Of a DNA stretch of 25,039 nt, positions 14,638 through 21,037 are shown piece by piece. Position 1 is the first letter of the stretch, and each line of letters starts with the position of its first letter. Origin of the DNA: CBDUUP01 sp965370435 (lineage in GTDB: Bacteria > Chloroflexota > Anaerolineae > Anaerolineales > UBA11579); contig CBDUUP010000019.1 in the NCBI GenBank assembly GCA_965370435.1, positions 1 through 25,039 of the forward strand, read 5' to 3'. The notes under the pieces are model-generated. The model saw only the letters and a list, made by a program, of their open reading frames with translations. It was not told where the DNA came from and searched no databases. Made by a program: the position numbers and the translations under genes.

Positions 14638-15285
14638 TTATGCGTGATGGTAGTCCAGTACAACTACCCGAGTTTCATCGGGGATTGAACTGGGGGTGAC
14701 TTTCAAGGAGGGTTCGGCATTCACCTTGCTTCCCAGGCCCATCTCTTTCATGAACCGGTTGAGCGAGTTCAATTTGACAGCCGAATCAGGCGTATTATAA
14801 TGCATGGGGATCACAATTCCCGGCTCCAGCAAGCTGATGACCTCGGCGGCTTTGGCGGCGTTGAGGCTCTTGCCGCCTCCCACCGGGACCAGCGCAACGT
14901 GTACGGTTCCCAGCGCCTCAATCTGGGTCTGGGAAGGCACCTGGTTCAGGTCTCCCAGGTGGGCGACGTTGACCCCGCCATAATCGAAAACGGTCAACAA
15001 GTTGCGATTTTCAGCTTTACTTTTTTTGCCTCCGTTGGTCTGCACCGAGGTGATGAACACCCCGCCGATCTCGAACTCACCCGGCCCGGTGATCAATCGT
15101 TGTGAGCCTTTAACCCCTTTGACGAAGTTGTGTGAAGGGACATCGTGGCTGACGGTGACGATGTCTGCCCGCAGCTTCAACGGGCTGTACCCAGCGGCCT
15201 CGCTGTCGTAGGGGTCGGTGACCACCGTCGCCAGGTTGCGCTCGGTTAGCCGGAAACACGAATGTCCATACCAGGTTATTTCCAT
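14638..15285 (-). CDS. Metallo-beta-lactamase-fold protein (COG2220), degenerate motif
   Basis: A 215-residue protein of the UlaG/RNase-Z-like branch of the metallo-beta-lactamase fold. It starts MEITWYGHSCFRL, which is typical of the branch, and shows TGPGEFEIGGVFITSV, HLGDLNQ (His109, Asp112) and IPMHYNT (His162). The usual HxHxDH metal motif reads HDVPSH (residues 47-52), so the middle His and the Asp are lost. The protein may bind a single metal or have an altered reaction. The open frame extends to 15336, but ATG 15285 with GGAGG just upstream fits the family start. It is the first gene of a two-gene operon with a clear promoter at 15307-15336. Confidence 0.88.
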   Translation of the reverse strand: MEITWYGHSCFRLTERNLATVVTDPYDSEAAGYSPLKLRADIVTVSHDVPSHNFVKGVKGSQRLITGPGEFEIGGVFITSVQTNGGKKSKAENRNLLTVFDYGGVNVAHLGDLNQVPSQTQIEALGTVHVALVPVGGGKSLNAAKAAEVISLLEPGIVIPMHYNTPDSAVKLNSLNRFMKEMGLGSKVNAEPSLKVTPSSIPDETRVVVLDYHHA

Positions 15286-15306
15286 GCAGCCTCCATAACA
15301 AACCTG

Positions 15307-15336
15307 ATTATACTTCATTGCGCAAAGAAATGGCAA
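15307..15336 (-). promoter_or_regulatory. Promoter of the metallo-hydrolase operon
   Basis: On the minus strand TTGCCA (15336-15331) and TATAAT (15312-15307) are separated by 18 nt. This is a five-of-six plus six-of-six match to the housekeeping sigma consensus. It implies a transcript start near 15300 and a 15-nt leader holding GGAGG. The palindrome TTGCGCAA lies inside the spacer. Confidence 0.75.
15318..15325. promoter_or_regulatory. Palindrome TTGCGCAA, candidate operator 1
   Basis: The 8-bp palindrome TTGCGCAA sits between the -35 and -10 boxes of the metallo-hydrolase promoter. An identical copy is at 15381-15388, 63 bp (about six helical turns) away. A dimeric repressor bound here would block RNA polymerase. 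Confidence 0.4.
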
Positions 15337-15380
15337 ACCTTATTGCCAGATGCCTGACAGAATTTCGAAACCAATGTCAA

Positions 15381-15388
15381 TTGCGCAA
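15381..15388. promoter_or_regulatory. Palindrome TTGCGCAA, candidate operator 2
   Basis: Second identical copy of TTGCGCAA in the intergenic region between the divergent genes at 15285 (minus) and 15474 (plus). The spacing to copy 1 would allow cooperative binding or looping. Confidence 0.35.
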
Positions 15389-15461
15389 TACACTCATTTA
15401 TAGCTTGTAGATTTTTCATAGTTAGATACTAGAAAATGAAAGCCATCAGAGAACTAAACCT

Positions 15462-15476
15462 TATAATATAGGTGTG
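15462..15476 (+). promoter_or_regulatory. -10 box giving a leaderless GTG start
   Basis: TATAAT at 15462-15467 lies six bases before GTG 15474. Transcription would begin at or next to the start codon, so the mRNA is probably leaderless. No Shine-Dalgarno is present, which agrees. No -35 match is seen. Confidence 0.5.
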
Positions 15477-16253
15477 AGCATAGACAGAACTCCCAACTTA
15501 CGCGTCAACGCCACCCCTGACGCCCAGGTCATCCAGACCGGCCCTGGCCTCTGGCGTCTGGAGATTCCTGCTGGGCCGGGGAAGAAATACCGCCTGGCTC
15601 AACTCGACGACTATGCCCAACACGCCCGCGGCGATCTCCCCTGGCGTCCCCCTTTGACCTTCTCTCTCCGCGCCAGGGCCTCGGCCCCAGACATCCCCGG
15701 CACCTGGGGCTTCGGCCTGTGGAACGACCCTTTCAGTCTTTCGCTGGGGTTGGGCGGCGGCGCACGCAGATTTCCTGCATTACCCAACGCGGCCTGGTTC
15801 TTCCACGCTTCCCCGCCCAATTACCTATCCTTCCGCGACGACCTGCCCGCCCAGGGGTTCTTGATGGCGGCTTTTCGATCTCTGGCGCTGCCCGCGCCCC
15901 TCCTGGCCCTGGCGGGGCCTGCCTTGCCGCTGATGATGTGGCCGCCCGCCGCCCGGCTGGGCCGCCGCCTGGCCCGGCGATTCATCTGCCAGGACGCCGC
16001 CCCGCTCTCCCTCGACCCCACCGGCTGGCACACCTACGCCCTGACCTGGCGCGCCGGCCGGGTCGCCTTCACCGTGGATGGACAAACCGCATTCGAAACC
16101 TCTCTCGCCCCCCGTCCCCCGCTGGGGCTGGTGTTGTGGATCGACAACCAATACGCCACCCTCCCCCCAGACGGACGCCTGGGCTACGGCTCCCTCCCCA
16201 ACCCCGAACCCGCCTGGATCGAGTTGGCAGATATTACGGTGACAAAAGATTAA
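15474..16253 (+). CDS. Unknown protein, jelly-roll (concanavalin-like) pattern
   Basis: A 259-residue protein without a named family that I recognise. The sequence pattern resembles concanavalin-A-like/laminin-G jelly rolls: TFSLRARAS...GTWGFGLWNDPF (about 62-83), then GWHTYALTWRAGRVAFTVDG (about 183-202), then PLGLVLWIDNQYA and a final PAWIELADITV. An insertion near residues 121-166 is strongly hydrophobic (FLMAAFRSLALPAPLLALAGPALPLMMW, shown here in part) and ends in an Arg-rich helix. It might be a membrane hairpin or lid. There is no signal peptide. The GTG start is set by the adjacent -10 box. A glycosyltransferase follows after 130 bp, so a role with sugars is possible but unproven. Confidence 0.75.
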   Translation: MSIDRTPNLRVNATPDAQVIQTGPGLWRLEIPAGPGKKYRLAQLDDYAQHARGDLPWRPPLTFSLRARASAPDIPGTWGFGLWNDPFSLSLGLGGGARRFPALPNAAWFFHASPPNYLSFRDDLPAQGFLMAAFRSLALPAPLLALAGPALPLMMWPPAARLGRRLARRFICQDAAPLSLDPTGWHTYALTWRAGRVAFTVDGQTAFETSLAPRPPLGLVLWIDNQYATLPPDGRLGYGSLPNPEPAWIELADITVTKD

Positions 16254-16255
16254 AC

Positions 16256-16296
16256 ACAAAGGCACAAAGACACCAAGTTTTTTCTTCGTGTCTTTG
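16256..16296 (+). terminator. Hairpin with dispersed repeat after the unknown gene
   Basis: Positions 16265-16277 (CAAAGACACCAAG) pair with 16284-16296 over 13 bp with one C:C mismatch; the loop is six T. The first part (16256-16269) is the reverse complement of 10047-10060. It lies just past the stop at 16253, but no T-run follows the stem, so any terminator role is weak. A repeated element is more likely. Confidence 0.45.
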
Positions 16297-16343
16297 AATC
16301 TTGGTGGTAACATTAGTTGTGATCTGCCTTATTTAGCTAGTCC

Positions 16344-16379
16344 GACCACTCAGACCACTAAGACCACTTAGACCAGTCA
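16344..16379. repeat. 4 x 9-bp tandem repeat before the glycosyltransferase
   Basis: Four units of GACCACTNA with small changes (GACCACTCA, GACCACTAA, GACCACTTA, GACCAGTCA). The last unit ends four bases before the ATG of the glycosyltransferase gene and leaves no Shine-Dalgarno. The arrangement echoes the repeat in front of mutY. There are no spacers, so it is not a CRISPR. Confidence 0.75.
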
Positions 16380-16383
16380 ACCA

Positions 16384-17403
16384 ATGCCCAAAATCTGCAT
16401 TGTCCCCAAAGTTTCAGGCGTCGGCGGTATGGTGTCCTTCCGGCATAAGTTCGCTGCGGGACTCATTGCCCGCGGCGTCGAGGTCTGCGACGACCTGAAC
16501 GACACCCCCTACGACGCGGTTCTCATCATCGGCGGGACCCGCGACCTCCCCGGCCTCTGGCGGGCCAGGCGGCGGGGAACGCCCATCGTGCAGCGGTTGA
16601 ACGGGATGAATTGGCTGCATCGCTTCCGCCGCACCGGCCTGCGCCACTACCTGCGGGCCGAGTACGGCAACCGTCTGCTCTCCTTCATTCGGGCCCGCCT
16701 GGCTGACCGCATCGTCTACCAATCCAACTTTGCCCGGGATTGGTGGGAGCGCGTCTACGGCCCTACCCGAATTCCCCACAGCGTGGTCTACAACGCCGTG
16801 AACCTGGACGCCTACTCCCCGGACGGCCCTCACCAACGCCCGGAGGGCCGCCACCGCCTGTTGTTGGTGGAGGGCAGTCTGGGCGGCGGCTATGAGATGG
16901 GCCTGGAGACCGCGGTCCGGCTGGCGGAACTGCTTGCTGAAAGAAATGGACTTCCGGTCGAGTTGATGGTGGCGGGCCGGGTCTCGGATGAAATCAAGGA
17001 AGCCTGGGAGCAGCGCGCCCGTATTCCGTTGGTCTGGGCCGGGTTGGTCCCCGGCGAGAAAATCCCTGAGCTGGACCGCTCCGCCCACCTGCTTTATTCC
17101 GGCGACCTGAACGCCGCCTGCCCCAACGCCGCCATCGAGGCCCTGGCCTGCGGGTTGCCGGTCTTGGCCTTCGACACCGGCGCTCTGCCTGAACTGGTGG
17201 CCGGGGACGCGGGCCGGGTGGTCCCCTACGGCGGCGACCCCTGGAAACTGGACCCGCCCGACCTCCCTGCCCTGGCCGAAGCCGCGGCGGAGATCCTGCA
17301 GGAGCAGGCCCAGTTCCGCTCCGCGGCTCGTGCCCGCGCCCAGGCCGCCTTTGGTCTGGACGAAATGGTGGAGGGATATTTAACCAGTTTATTAGTTAGG
17401 TAG
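16384..17403 (+). CDS. GT4-type glycosyltransferase (GT-B fold)
   Basis: A 339-residue cytoplasmic sugar transferase of the glycosyltransferase family 1/4 type. The N-terminal acceptor domain starts MPKICIVPKVSGVGGMVSF, with a Gly-rich loop. The C-terminal donor domain has the family block CPNAAIEALACGLPVLAFDTG (residues 246-266), including the nucleotide-sugar binding Glu and PELVAGDAGRVVPYGG. Donor and acceptor cannot be read from sequence. It is not in a polysaccharide cluster; its only close neighbours are the jelly-roll-like protein before it and a CPBP protease after it. No Shine-Dalgarno precedes the ATG because a 9-bp tandem repeat occupies the leader. Confidence 0.9.
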   Translation: MPKICIVPKVSGVGGMVSFRHKFAAGLIARGVEVCDDLNDTPYDAVLIIGGTRDLPGLWRARRRGTPIVQRLNGMNWLHRFRRTGLRHYLRAEYGNRLLSFIRARLADRIVYQSNFARDWWERVYGPTRIPHSVVYNAVNLDAYSPDGPHQRPEGRHRLLLVEGSLGGGYEMGLETAVRLAELLAERNGLPVELMVAGRVSDEIKEAWEQRARIPLVWAGLVPGEKIPELDRSAHLLYSGDLNAACPNAAIEALACGLPVLAFDTGALPELVAGDAGRVVPYGGDPWKLDPPDLPALAEAAAEILQEQAQFRSAARARAQAAFGLDEMVEGYLTSLLVR

Positions 17404-17535
17404 TTTTGTAGTTTCGTTGTGCCGTGGTGCTTCGTGGTGAATATTCCGCGCTAGGGAATAATTATCCATTCCATTTGCCTTCTCGCGCGTTTCACGCTAA
17501 ACTAGCAATAACCAACTTACGAGGAGGCTCCTGCT

Positions 17536-18546
17536 ATGAACCAAGAATCTTCCCCCAAACTCCCCTGGACTTTATGGGGCATCTTGACCCTAATCTCCGC
17601 TGGTTTGGTTATCATGTTAATCATTAACGAGGGGAAAGATGTGACTACCTTGGGCTGGGTCAGCTTGATACTGGGTTTCTCGCCGTTGATCGGCGCTCAG
17701 CTTACCCTGGGGTCGCCTCGCGCCGCGGGACAGATCCGGGCCTGGCTGCAAAACACCCGGCGGCCGCTGTTGAGTGTGGCAGGCGGTATTTCGGCCCTGT
17801 ATTTGCTCTCCGGGCTGATCGTGGGCAGCTTCGACCCGTATGCCACCGTCATCTTTGTCTTTGGCGCTTTCGCCGCCCTGGGCACCCTGCGCCAAATCCA
17901 GCGCGGCCAGCCCGGCCTCACCTGGGCCGACGCCGCCGTCTGGCTGATGATCTGGATCCCCTTCGACCTGCGCTGGAACTATGATCTCTGGTACGGCCCG
18001 GATGGATTCGCCTACAACTGGTGGTCCGTCGCCCTGACCGTGCTGGCCGTGGCGGGCTGGTACGGCTTGCGGGAACTGCCCGACTTCGGCTACAATCTGG
18101 CACCCACCTGGAAGGACATCCGCGCTACTTTGATCGTGGTCGCTGGCTTGCTCGTCATCGTCGTCCCCATCGGCCTGGGCATCGATTTCCTCACCTTCCC
18201 GCCAACCGCGCCGTTGGACATCGTCGCCATCCTGGTTAACTTCACCGGCATCTTCCTCACCGTCGCCATCCCCGAGGAGTTGTTCTTCCGGGGTATCTTG
18301 CTGCACGGCCTGGACCAGATGTACAAGAAGCGCCCCTGGGTTCCGCTGCTGCTCTCCTCGCTGGCCTTCGGGTTGATGCACTGGAACAATGCGAGCGACC
18401 TGATGGAGAAGATCGCCTACTGCGCCCTGGCGACCGTGGCCGGGTTGTTCAACGGCTGGGCTTACCGCCGCACGGGTAACAAGCTGCTGGCTCCAGTGCT
18501 GGCCCATACCTTGACGGATGTGATTTGGGTGTTTGTGTTCCAGTAA
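17536..18546 (+). CDS. CPBP family intramembrane metalloprotease
   Basis: A 336-residue membrane protein of the CPBP (CAAX protease and bacteriocin-processing, ABI) family. About eight to nine membrane spans are visible. The catalytic motifs lie in the last third: EELFFRG (Glu246, Glu247, Arg251), FGLMH (278-282) and HTLTD (His324, Asp328), matching the usual EExxxR, FxxxH and HxxxN/D set. All key residues are present, so the enzyme should be active. Related proteins trim prenylated or secreted peptides or give self-immunity to bacteriocins, but many have unknown roles. The start ATG 17536 has a strong GAGGAGG about 8 nt upstream. It stands alone in a single-gene unit. Confidence 0.92.
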   Translation: MNQESSPKLPWTLWGILTLISAGLVIMLIINEGKDVTTLGWVSLILGFSPLIGAQLTLGSPRAAGQIRAWLQNTRRPLLSVAGGISALYLLSGLIVGSFDPYATVIFVFGAFAALGTLRQIQRGQPGLTWADAAVWLMIWIPFDLRWNYDLWYGPDGFAYNWWSVALTVLAVAGWYGLRELPDFGYNLAPTWKDIRATLIVVAGLLVIVVPIGLGIDFLTFPPTAPLDIVAILVNFTGIFLTVAIPEELFFRGILLHGLDQMYKKRPWVPLLLSSLAFGLMHWNNASDLMEKIAYCALATVAGLFNGWAYRRTGNKLLAPVLAHTLTDVIWVFVFQ

Positions 18547-18550
18547 TGGG

Positions 18551-18583
18551 ACGCGGATGAACGCGGATTTGCGCTGATTTTTT
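18551..18583. repeat. 3 x 10-bp degenerate tandem repeat plus T-run
   Basis: Units ACGCGGATGA, ACGCGGATTT and GCGCTGATTT followed by more T, located just after the CPBP stop. It resembles other short dispersed repeats at gene ends in this window. The T-run might aid termination, but there is no stem. Confidence 0.5.
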
Positions 18584-18635
18584 CTACTCCTACCACTTGA
18601 CTTATCAATGCTGCCCCTGCGGTGCATGAATAATT

Positions 18636-18857
18636 ATGACCGACCCCCTCCAAACCTTCTGGGATAACCTGCTCTCACGCCAACGGGAGCGGATATTGGA
18701 TACCTTCAACTCGCTCAATGAGGATGATCGGCAGGCGGTCCTCATTCACCTACAACGCATGGTGGACGAGCCGGACTGGCATCCCGAACAGCGCGTCTCG
18801 GCCCTGGCCGCGTTGGATGCTCTGGACCCGGATAAATCGGTGGACTATGGCCCGTAA
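18636..18857 (+). CDS. Small acidic protein, unknown
   Basis: A 73-residue protein, mostly helical by pattern, that I do not recognise. It starts MTDPLQTFWDNLLSRQRER and carries the phrase HLQRMVDEPDWHPEQR. It has no signal peptide, membrane span or Cys. Its last 11 bp overlap the start of the DNA methyltransferase gene in another frame, which implies translational coupling and a possible functional link. No clear Shine-Dalgarno precedes ATG 18636, but coding character (third-position GC, matching its neighbours) supports a real gene. Confidence 0.65.
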   Translation: MTDPLQTFWDNLLSRQRERILDTFNSLNEDDRQAVLIHLQRMVDEPDWHPEQRVSALAALDALDPDKSVDYGP

Positions 18858-19746
18858 GAAGAAGAAAGGCACTTCCACCAGTTCCTTCGGTACCTCCGGG
18901 CGGGTCAGCCACGACGCCAGTGAGTTCTACAAGGGCCGTATCTATGAGGGAATGCCCACCGAGACCGAGAACCTGGAATACGTGGAGACTCCTCTGCCGG
19001 AGACGGCCCGCAACCGCATCTTCCCCCGCACCAGCGAGGATATGAAAGAACTGCCCGACCACAGCGTCCACCTGATGGTCACCTCACCGCCCTACAACGT
19101 GGGCAAGGACTACGACGAAGACCTCACCCTGGACGACTACCGCGCCTTCCTGATGCGGGTCTGGACGGAGGTCAAGCGGGTTCTGGTGCCCGGCGGGCGG
19201 GCCTGCATCAACCTCGCCAACCTGGGGCGCAAGCCCTACATCCCCCTGCACGCCTTCATTATCGAGGACGCCCTCTCGCTGGGCTTCCTGATGCGCGGGG
19301 AAGTCATCTGGAACAAAGCTGCCAGCGCCAGCCCCTCCACCGCCTGGGGCAGTTGGCTCTCGGCCAGCAACCCGACACTCCGAGACGTGCACGAATACAT
19401 CCTGATCTTTTCGAAGGACGCCTACCGCCGCCAGCCGCCCCAAAAGCGGGAGAGCACCGTCCAGCGGGACGACTTCCTGGAGCTGACTCGCAGCGTGTGG
19501 GATTTCCCCGCCGCGCCGGCCCGTAAGGTCGGCCACCCGGCCCCCTTCCCCGTGGAACTGCCCCGCCGCCTTATCGAACTCTACACCTTCGCTGGGGAAG
19601 TGGTCCTGGACCCCTTCATGGGCAGCGGCCAGACCGCCATCGCCGCCCAGGATACCGGGCGAATCTACGTGGGTTACGAGGTGAATGAGGAGTATGTAAA
19701 ACTGGCGGAAGAACGAATTGGGAAACATGCCCAAAAACCTGGATAA
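18847..19746 (+). CDS. DNA methyltransferase, beta class (likely N4-cytosine)
   Basis: A 299-residue amino-DNA methyltransferase. The catalytic motif IV TSPPYNVG (residues 79-86) comes before the SAM motif I LDPFMGSGQTAIAA (near 254-267), which is the order of the beta class. SPPY rather than DPPY/NPPY points to N4-cytosine methylation, although exceptions exist. The N-terminus is rich in Lys, Ser and Thr (MARKKKKGTSTSSFGTS). The frame is open upstream to 18718, but ATG 18847 fits the family start. There is no restriction endonuclease next to it, so it appears to be an orphan (regulatory or protective) enzyme; 300 bp of non-coding, lower-GC DNA follows where a nuclease might once have been. 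Confidence 0.9.
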   Translation: MARKKKKGTSTSSFGTSGRVSHDASEFYKGRIYEGMPTETENLEYVETPLPETARNRIFPRTSEDMKELPDHSVHLMVTSPPYNVGKDYDEDLTLDDYRAFLMRVWTEVKRVLVPGGRACINLANLGRKPYIPLHAFIIEDALSLGFLMRGEVIWNKAASASPSTAWGSWLSASNPTLRDVHEYILIFSKDAYRRQPPQKRESTVQRDDFLELTRSVWDFPAAPARKVGHPAPFPVELPRRLIELYTFAGEVVLDPFMGSGQTAIAAQDTGRIYVGYEVNEEYVKLAEERIGKHAQKPG

Positions 19747-20047
19747 TTCAGATAATTCGCCTTGCCCTGCACGGTAAAAATAGGTAATGGGATTCTTCAT
19801 GCAAAAGACGGACAGCCTGCATGCCAAGAAAGCGGAAGATAATAGAAAAATCGTGGAAGAAAAAGAGTTCTTTGGGGATAATAATGTGTAGAGCGTGGTT
19901 TACACGCCTGCGGATGGATACCTGAAAAGTGTCTATTTCAACACGACAAATTTTTGCATTCTGAATGAATGGGGATATTGAACATCATCCGTGACCAGCA
20001 TAAGATGTCACGCTTTGAGTCAGTCAACTTTTTTAATAGGAACCAAT
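19747..20047 (+). other. 301-bp gap at a composition boundary
   Basis: The DNA changes from high GC (methyltransferase) to AT-rich here. It holds only one short frame (19787-19891, listed separately). No terminator for the methyltransferase is obvious. The last 60 bp before ATG 20048 should contain the promoter of the peptide/ABC cluster, but no confident -35/-10 pair was found. Confidence 0.5.
19787..19891 (+). CDS. Short charged ORF of 34 residues, doubtful
   Basis: An open frame starting MGFFMQKTDSLHAKKAEDNR and ending at TAG 19889. AGG precedes it closely. It is very charged and not recognisable. It could be a remnant of a gene lost next to the methyltransferase, or noise. Confidence 0.2.
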   Translation: MGFFMQKTDSLHAKKAEDNRKIVEEKEFFGDNNV

Positions 20048-20638
20048 ATGAAAACGCCATCTCCCCTCGACGAGGAATCAAAACAAACCTCTAAGGATAC
20101 TATTTTCATTATATTTCTTGTTCTTGCCATTTTGCTTCAGTCAATTGTCAACTTTATTACGTTGAGCGAAGTGAGATCTTTACGCAAGTTTCTGACTCAA
20201 GGCATACCAAGAACTGATTCACTGGAGGGCTTGTCGCCTGGCGCCCAAGCGCCTGACTTTAACATTATGAATACCGAAGGAGACTTCATCGCACTTTCTG
20301 ATTTTCAAGGCGCCCATGTGCTGCTGATGTTTTCATCCCCGACTTGCCCCTATTGCATCCTATTATTTCCAGAACTCGAGAGATTGGTTCAGGAGATGAC
20401 ATCCGAGAACGTTAACTTCATAATGCTATCATCGGGAACGCCAAAAGAGAATCAAGAGTTGAAACTTAACGAAGGTTTTTCTTTTGAAGTTCTCAATGTC
20501 AGTTCTCAACAATTTATAGACTACAATATTCCTGGAACACCATTTTTTGTACTAATTGACCAAGATGGGAGTATTCAGGAAATTATTGCAGTGAGTAGTG
20601 TAGAGGATCTTGAAAAACTATTCGAACGAATAAAATGA
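20048..20638 (+). CDS. Membrane-anchored thioredoxin-fold protein, MauD/TlpA-like
   Basis: A 196-residue redoxin with one N-terminal membrane span (residues 18-40) that places the domain outside the membrane. The fold is shown by GAQAPDFNIMNTEGDFIALSD (66-86), the active site SSPTCPYC (Cys100, Cys103) and the cis-proline loop IPGTPFFVLID (161-171; Pro165). The layout resembles MauD, which helps form disulfides in methylamine dehydrogenase, and TlpA/ResA-like proteins. ATG 20048 has AGGA 8 nt upstream; the longer frame from 19991 lacks support. Its stop (20636-20638) directly precedes the Cys-rich peptide gene, whose ribosome site begins at once. I infer that it forms or reshuffles disulfides in that peptide. 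Confidence 0.85.
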   Translation: MKTPSPLDEESKQTSKDTIFIIFLVLAILLQSIVNFITLSEVRSLRKFLTQGIPRTDSLEGLSPGAQAPDFNIMNTEGDFIALSDFQGAHVLLMFSSPTCPYCILLFPELERLVQEMTSENVNFIMLSSGTPKENQELKLNEGFSFEVLNVSSQQFIDYNIPGTPFFVLIDQDGSIQEIIAVSSVEDLEKLFERIK

Positions 20639-20650
20639 ATGGAGGCAAAT

Positions 20651-20935
20651 ATGAGAGCTTTAAGGTTACCCCCGCTCGGTAAAAAGGGTGTACAATTACT
20701 TAACCTCACCCTCATTGTAGCCATCACCGTTGCCCTATTTACCCTGACAGTCTCAGTGGTTCCAGCCGCTGCAGGTACATCCTGCGACTCTTGGATTGAT
20801 GCCGGCTATTGTTGCACAGATGGTTGGCCGTCCTGGAGCCGAGACGTACAAAAGCGTTATTGCACCTATTGTAACCACCTAGGACAATGTAACAGTTGGT
20901 GGGAATACAGGTGTGCGTACTTTAGTCTCTGTTAA
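20651..20935 (+). CDS. Secreted Cys/Trp-rich small protein, unknown family
   Basis: A 94-residue precursor. The N-terminus has positive charges (RALRLPPLGKK), then a hydrophobic core, and a likely signal peptidase site after VVPAAA (residue 41), leaving about 53 residues. That mature part has 8 Cys (positions 4, 13, 14, 30, 33, 39, 47 and 53 of the mature part), 5 Trp and 5 Tyr, with motifs CCTDGW and YCTYC, and ends in Cys. An even number of Cys suggests four disulfides. An ATG at 20639 is in frame, but the GGAGG lies between it and ATG 20651, which fixes the start. It sits between a thiol oxidoreductase gene and an ABC transporter, followed by a strong hairpin. It could be a bacteriocin, defensin-like peptide or signal. 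It is not recognised, and the function is inference only. Confidence 0.8.
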   Translation: MRALRLPPLGKKGVQLLNLTLIVAITVALFTLTVSVVPAAAGTSCDSWIDAGYCCTDGWPSWSRDVQKRYCTYCNHLGQCNSWWEYRCAYFSLC

Positions 20936-20979
20936 CGAAAGCATACAATAAAACGCTATATCCTTTTCCTCTACACTCT

Positions 20980-21014
20980 GGGAGAGGCAGAGATTTTGCT
21001 TCTCTGCCTCTTCC
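20980..21014 (+). terminator. 14-bp hairpin between peptide and ABC genes
   Basis: GGGAGAGGCAGAGA (20980-20993) pairs with TCTCTGCCTCTTCC (21001-21014) with a single G-T wobble and a 7-nt loop. The following TACTCTTTATAAA is only partly U-rich. It is probably an attenuator or mRNA 3'-end stabiliser that keeps the upstream peptide message abundant relative to the transporter. This is a common layout in peptide-export operons. Confidence 0.65.
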
Positions 21015-21037
21015 TACTCTTTATAAAGGTAATGCGA

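Noticed and set aside
16344..16379. Possible CRISPR-like repeat
   Set aside because: The 9-bp units are contiguous, with no spacers and no cas genes nearby.
16414..17088. Open frame on the minus strand (224 codons)
   Set aside because: Antisense to the glycosyltransferase gene, which carries clear family motifs.
17617..18627. Long open frame on the minus strand (336 codons)
   Set aside because: Antisense to the CPBP protease gene; composition (Gln/Asp/Gly-rich) is typical of a shadow frame.
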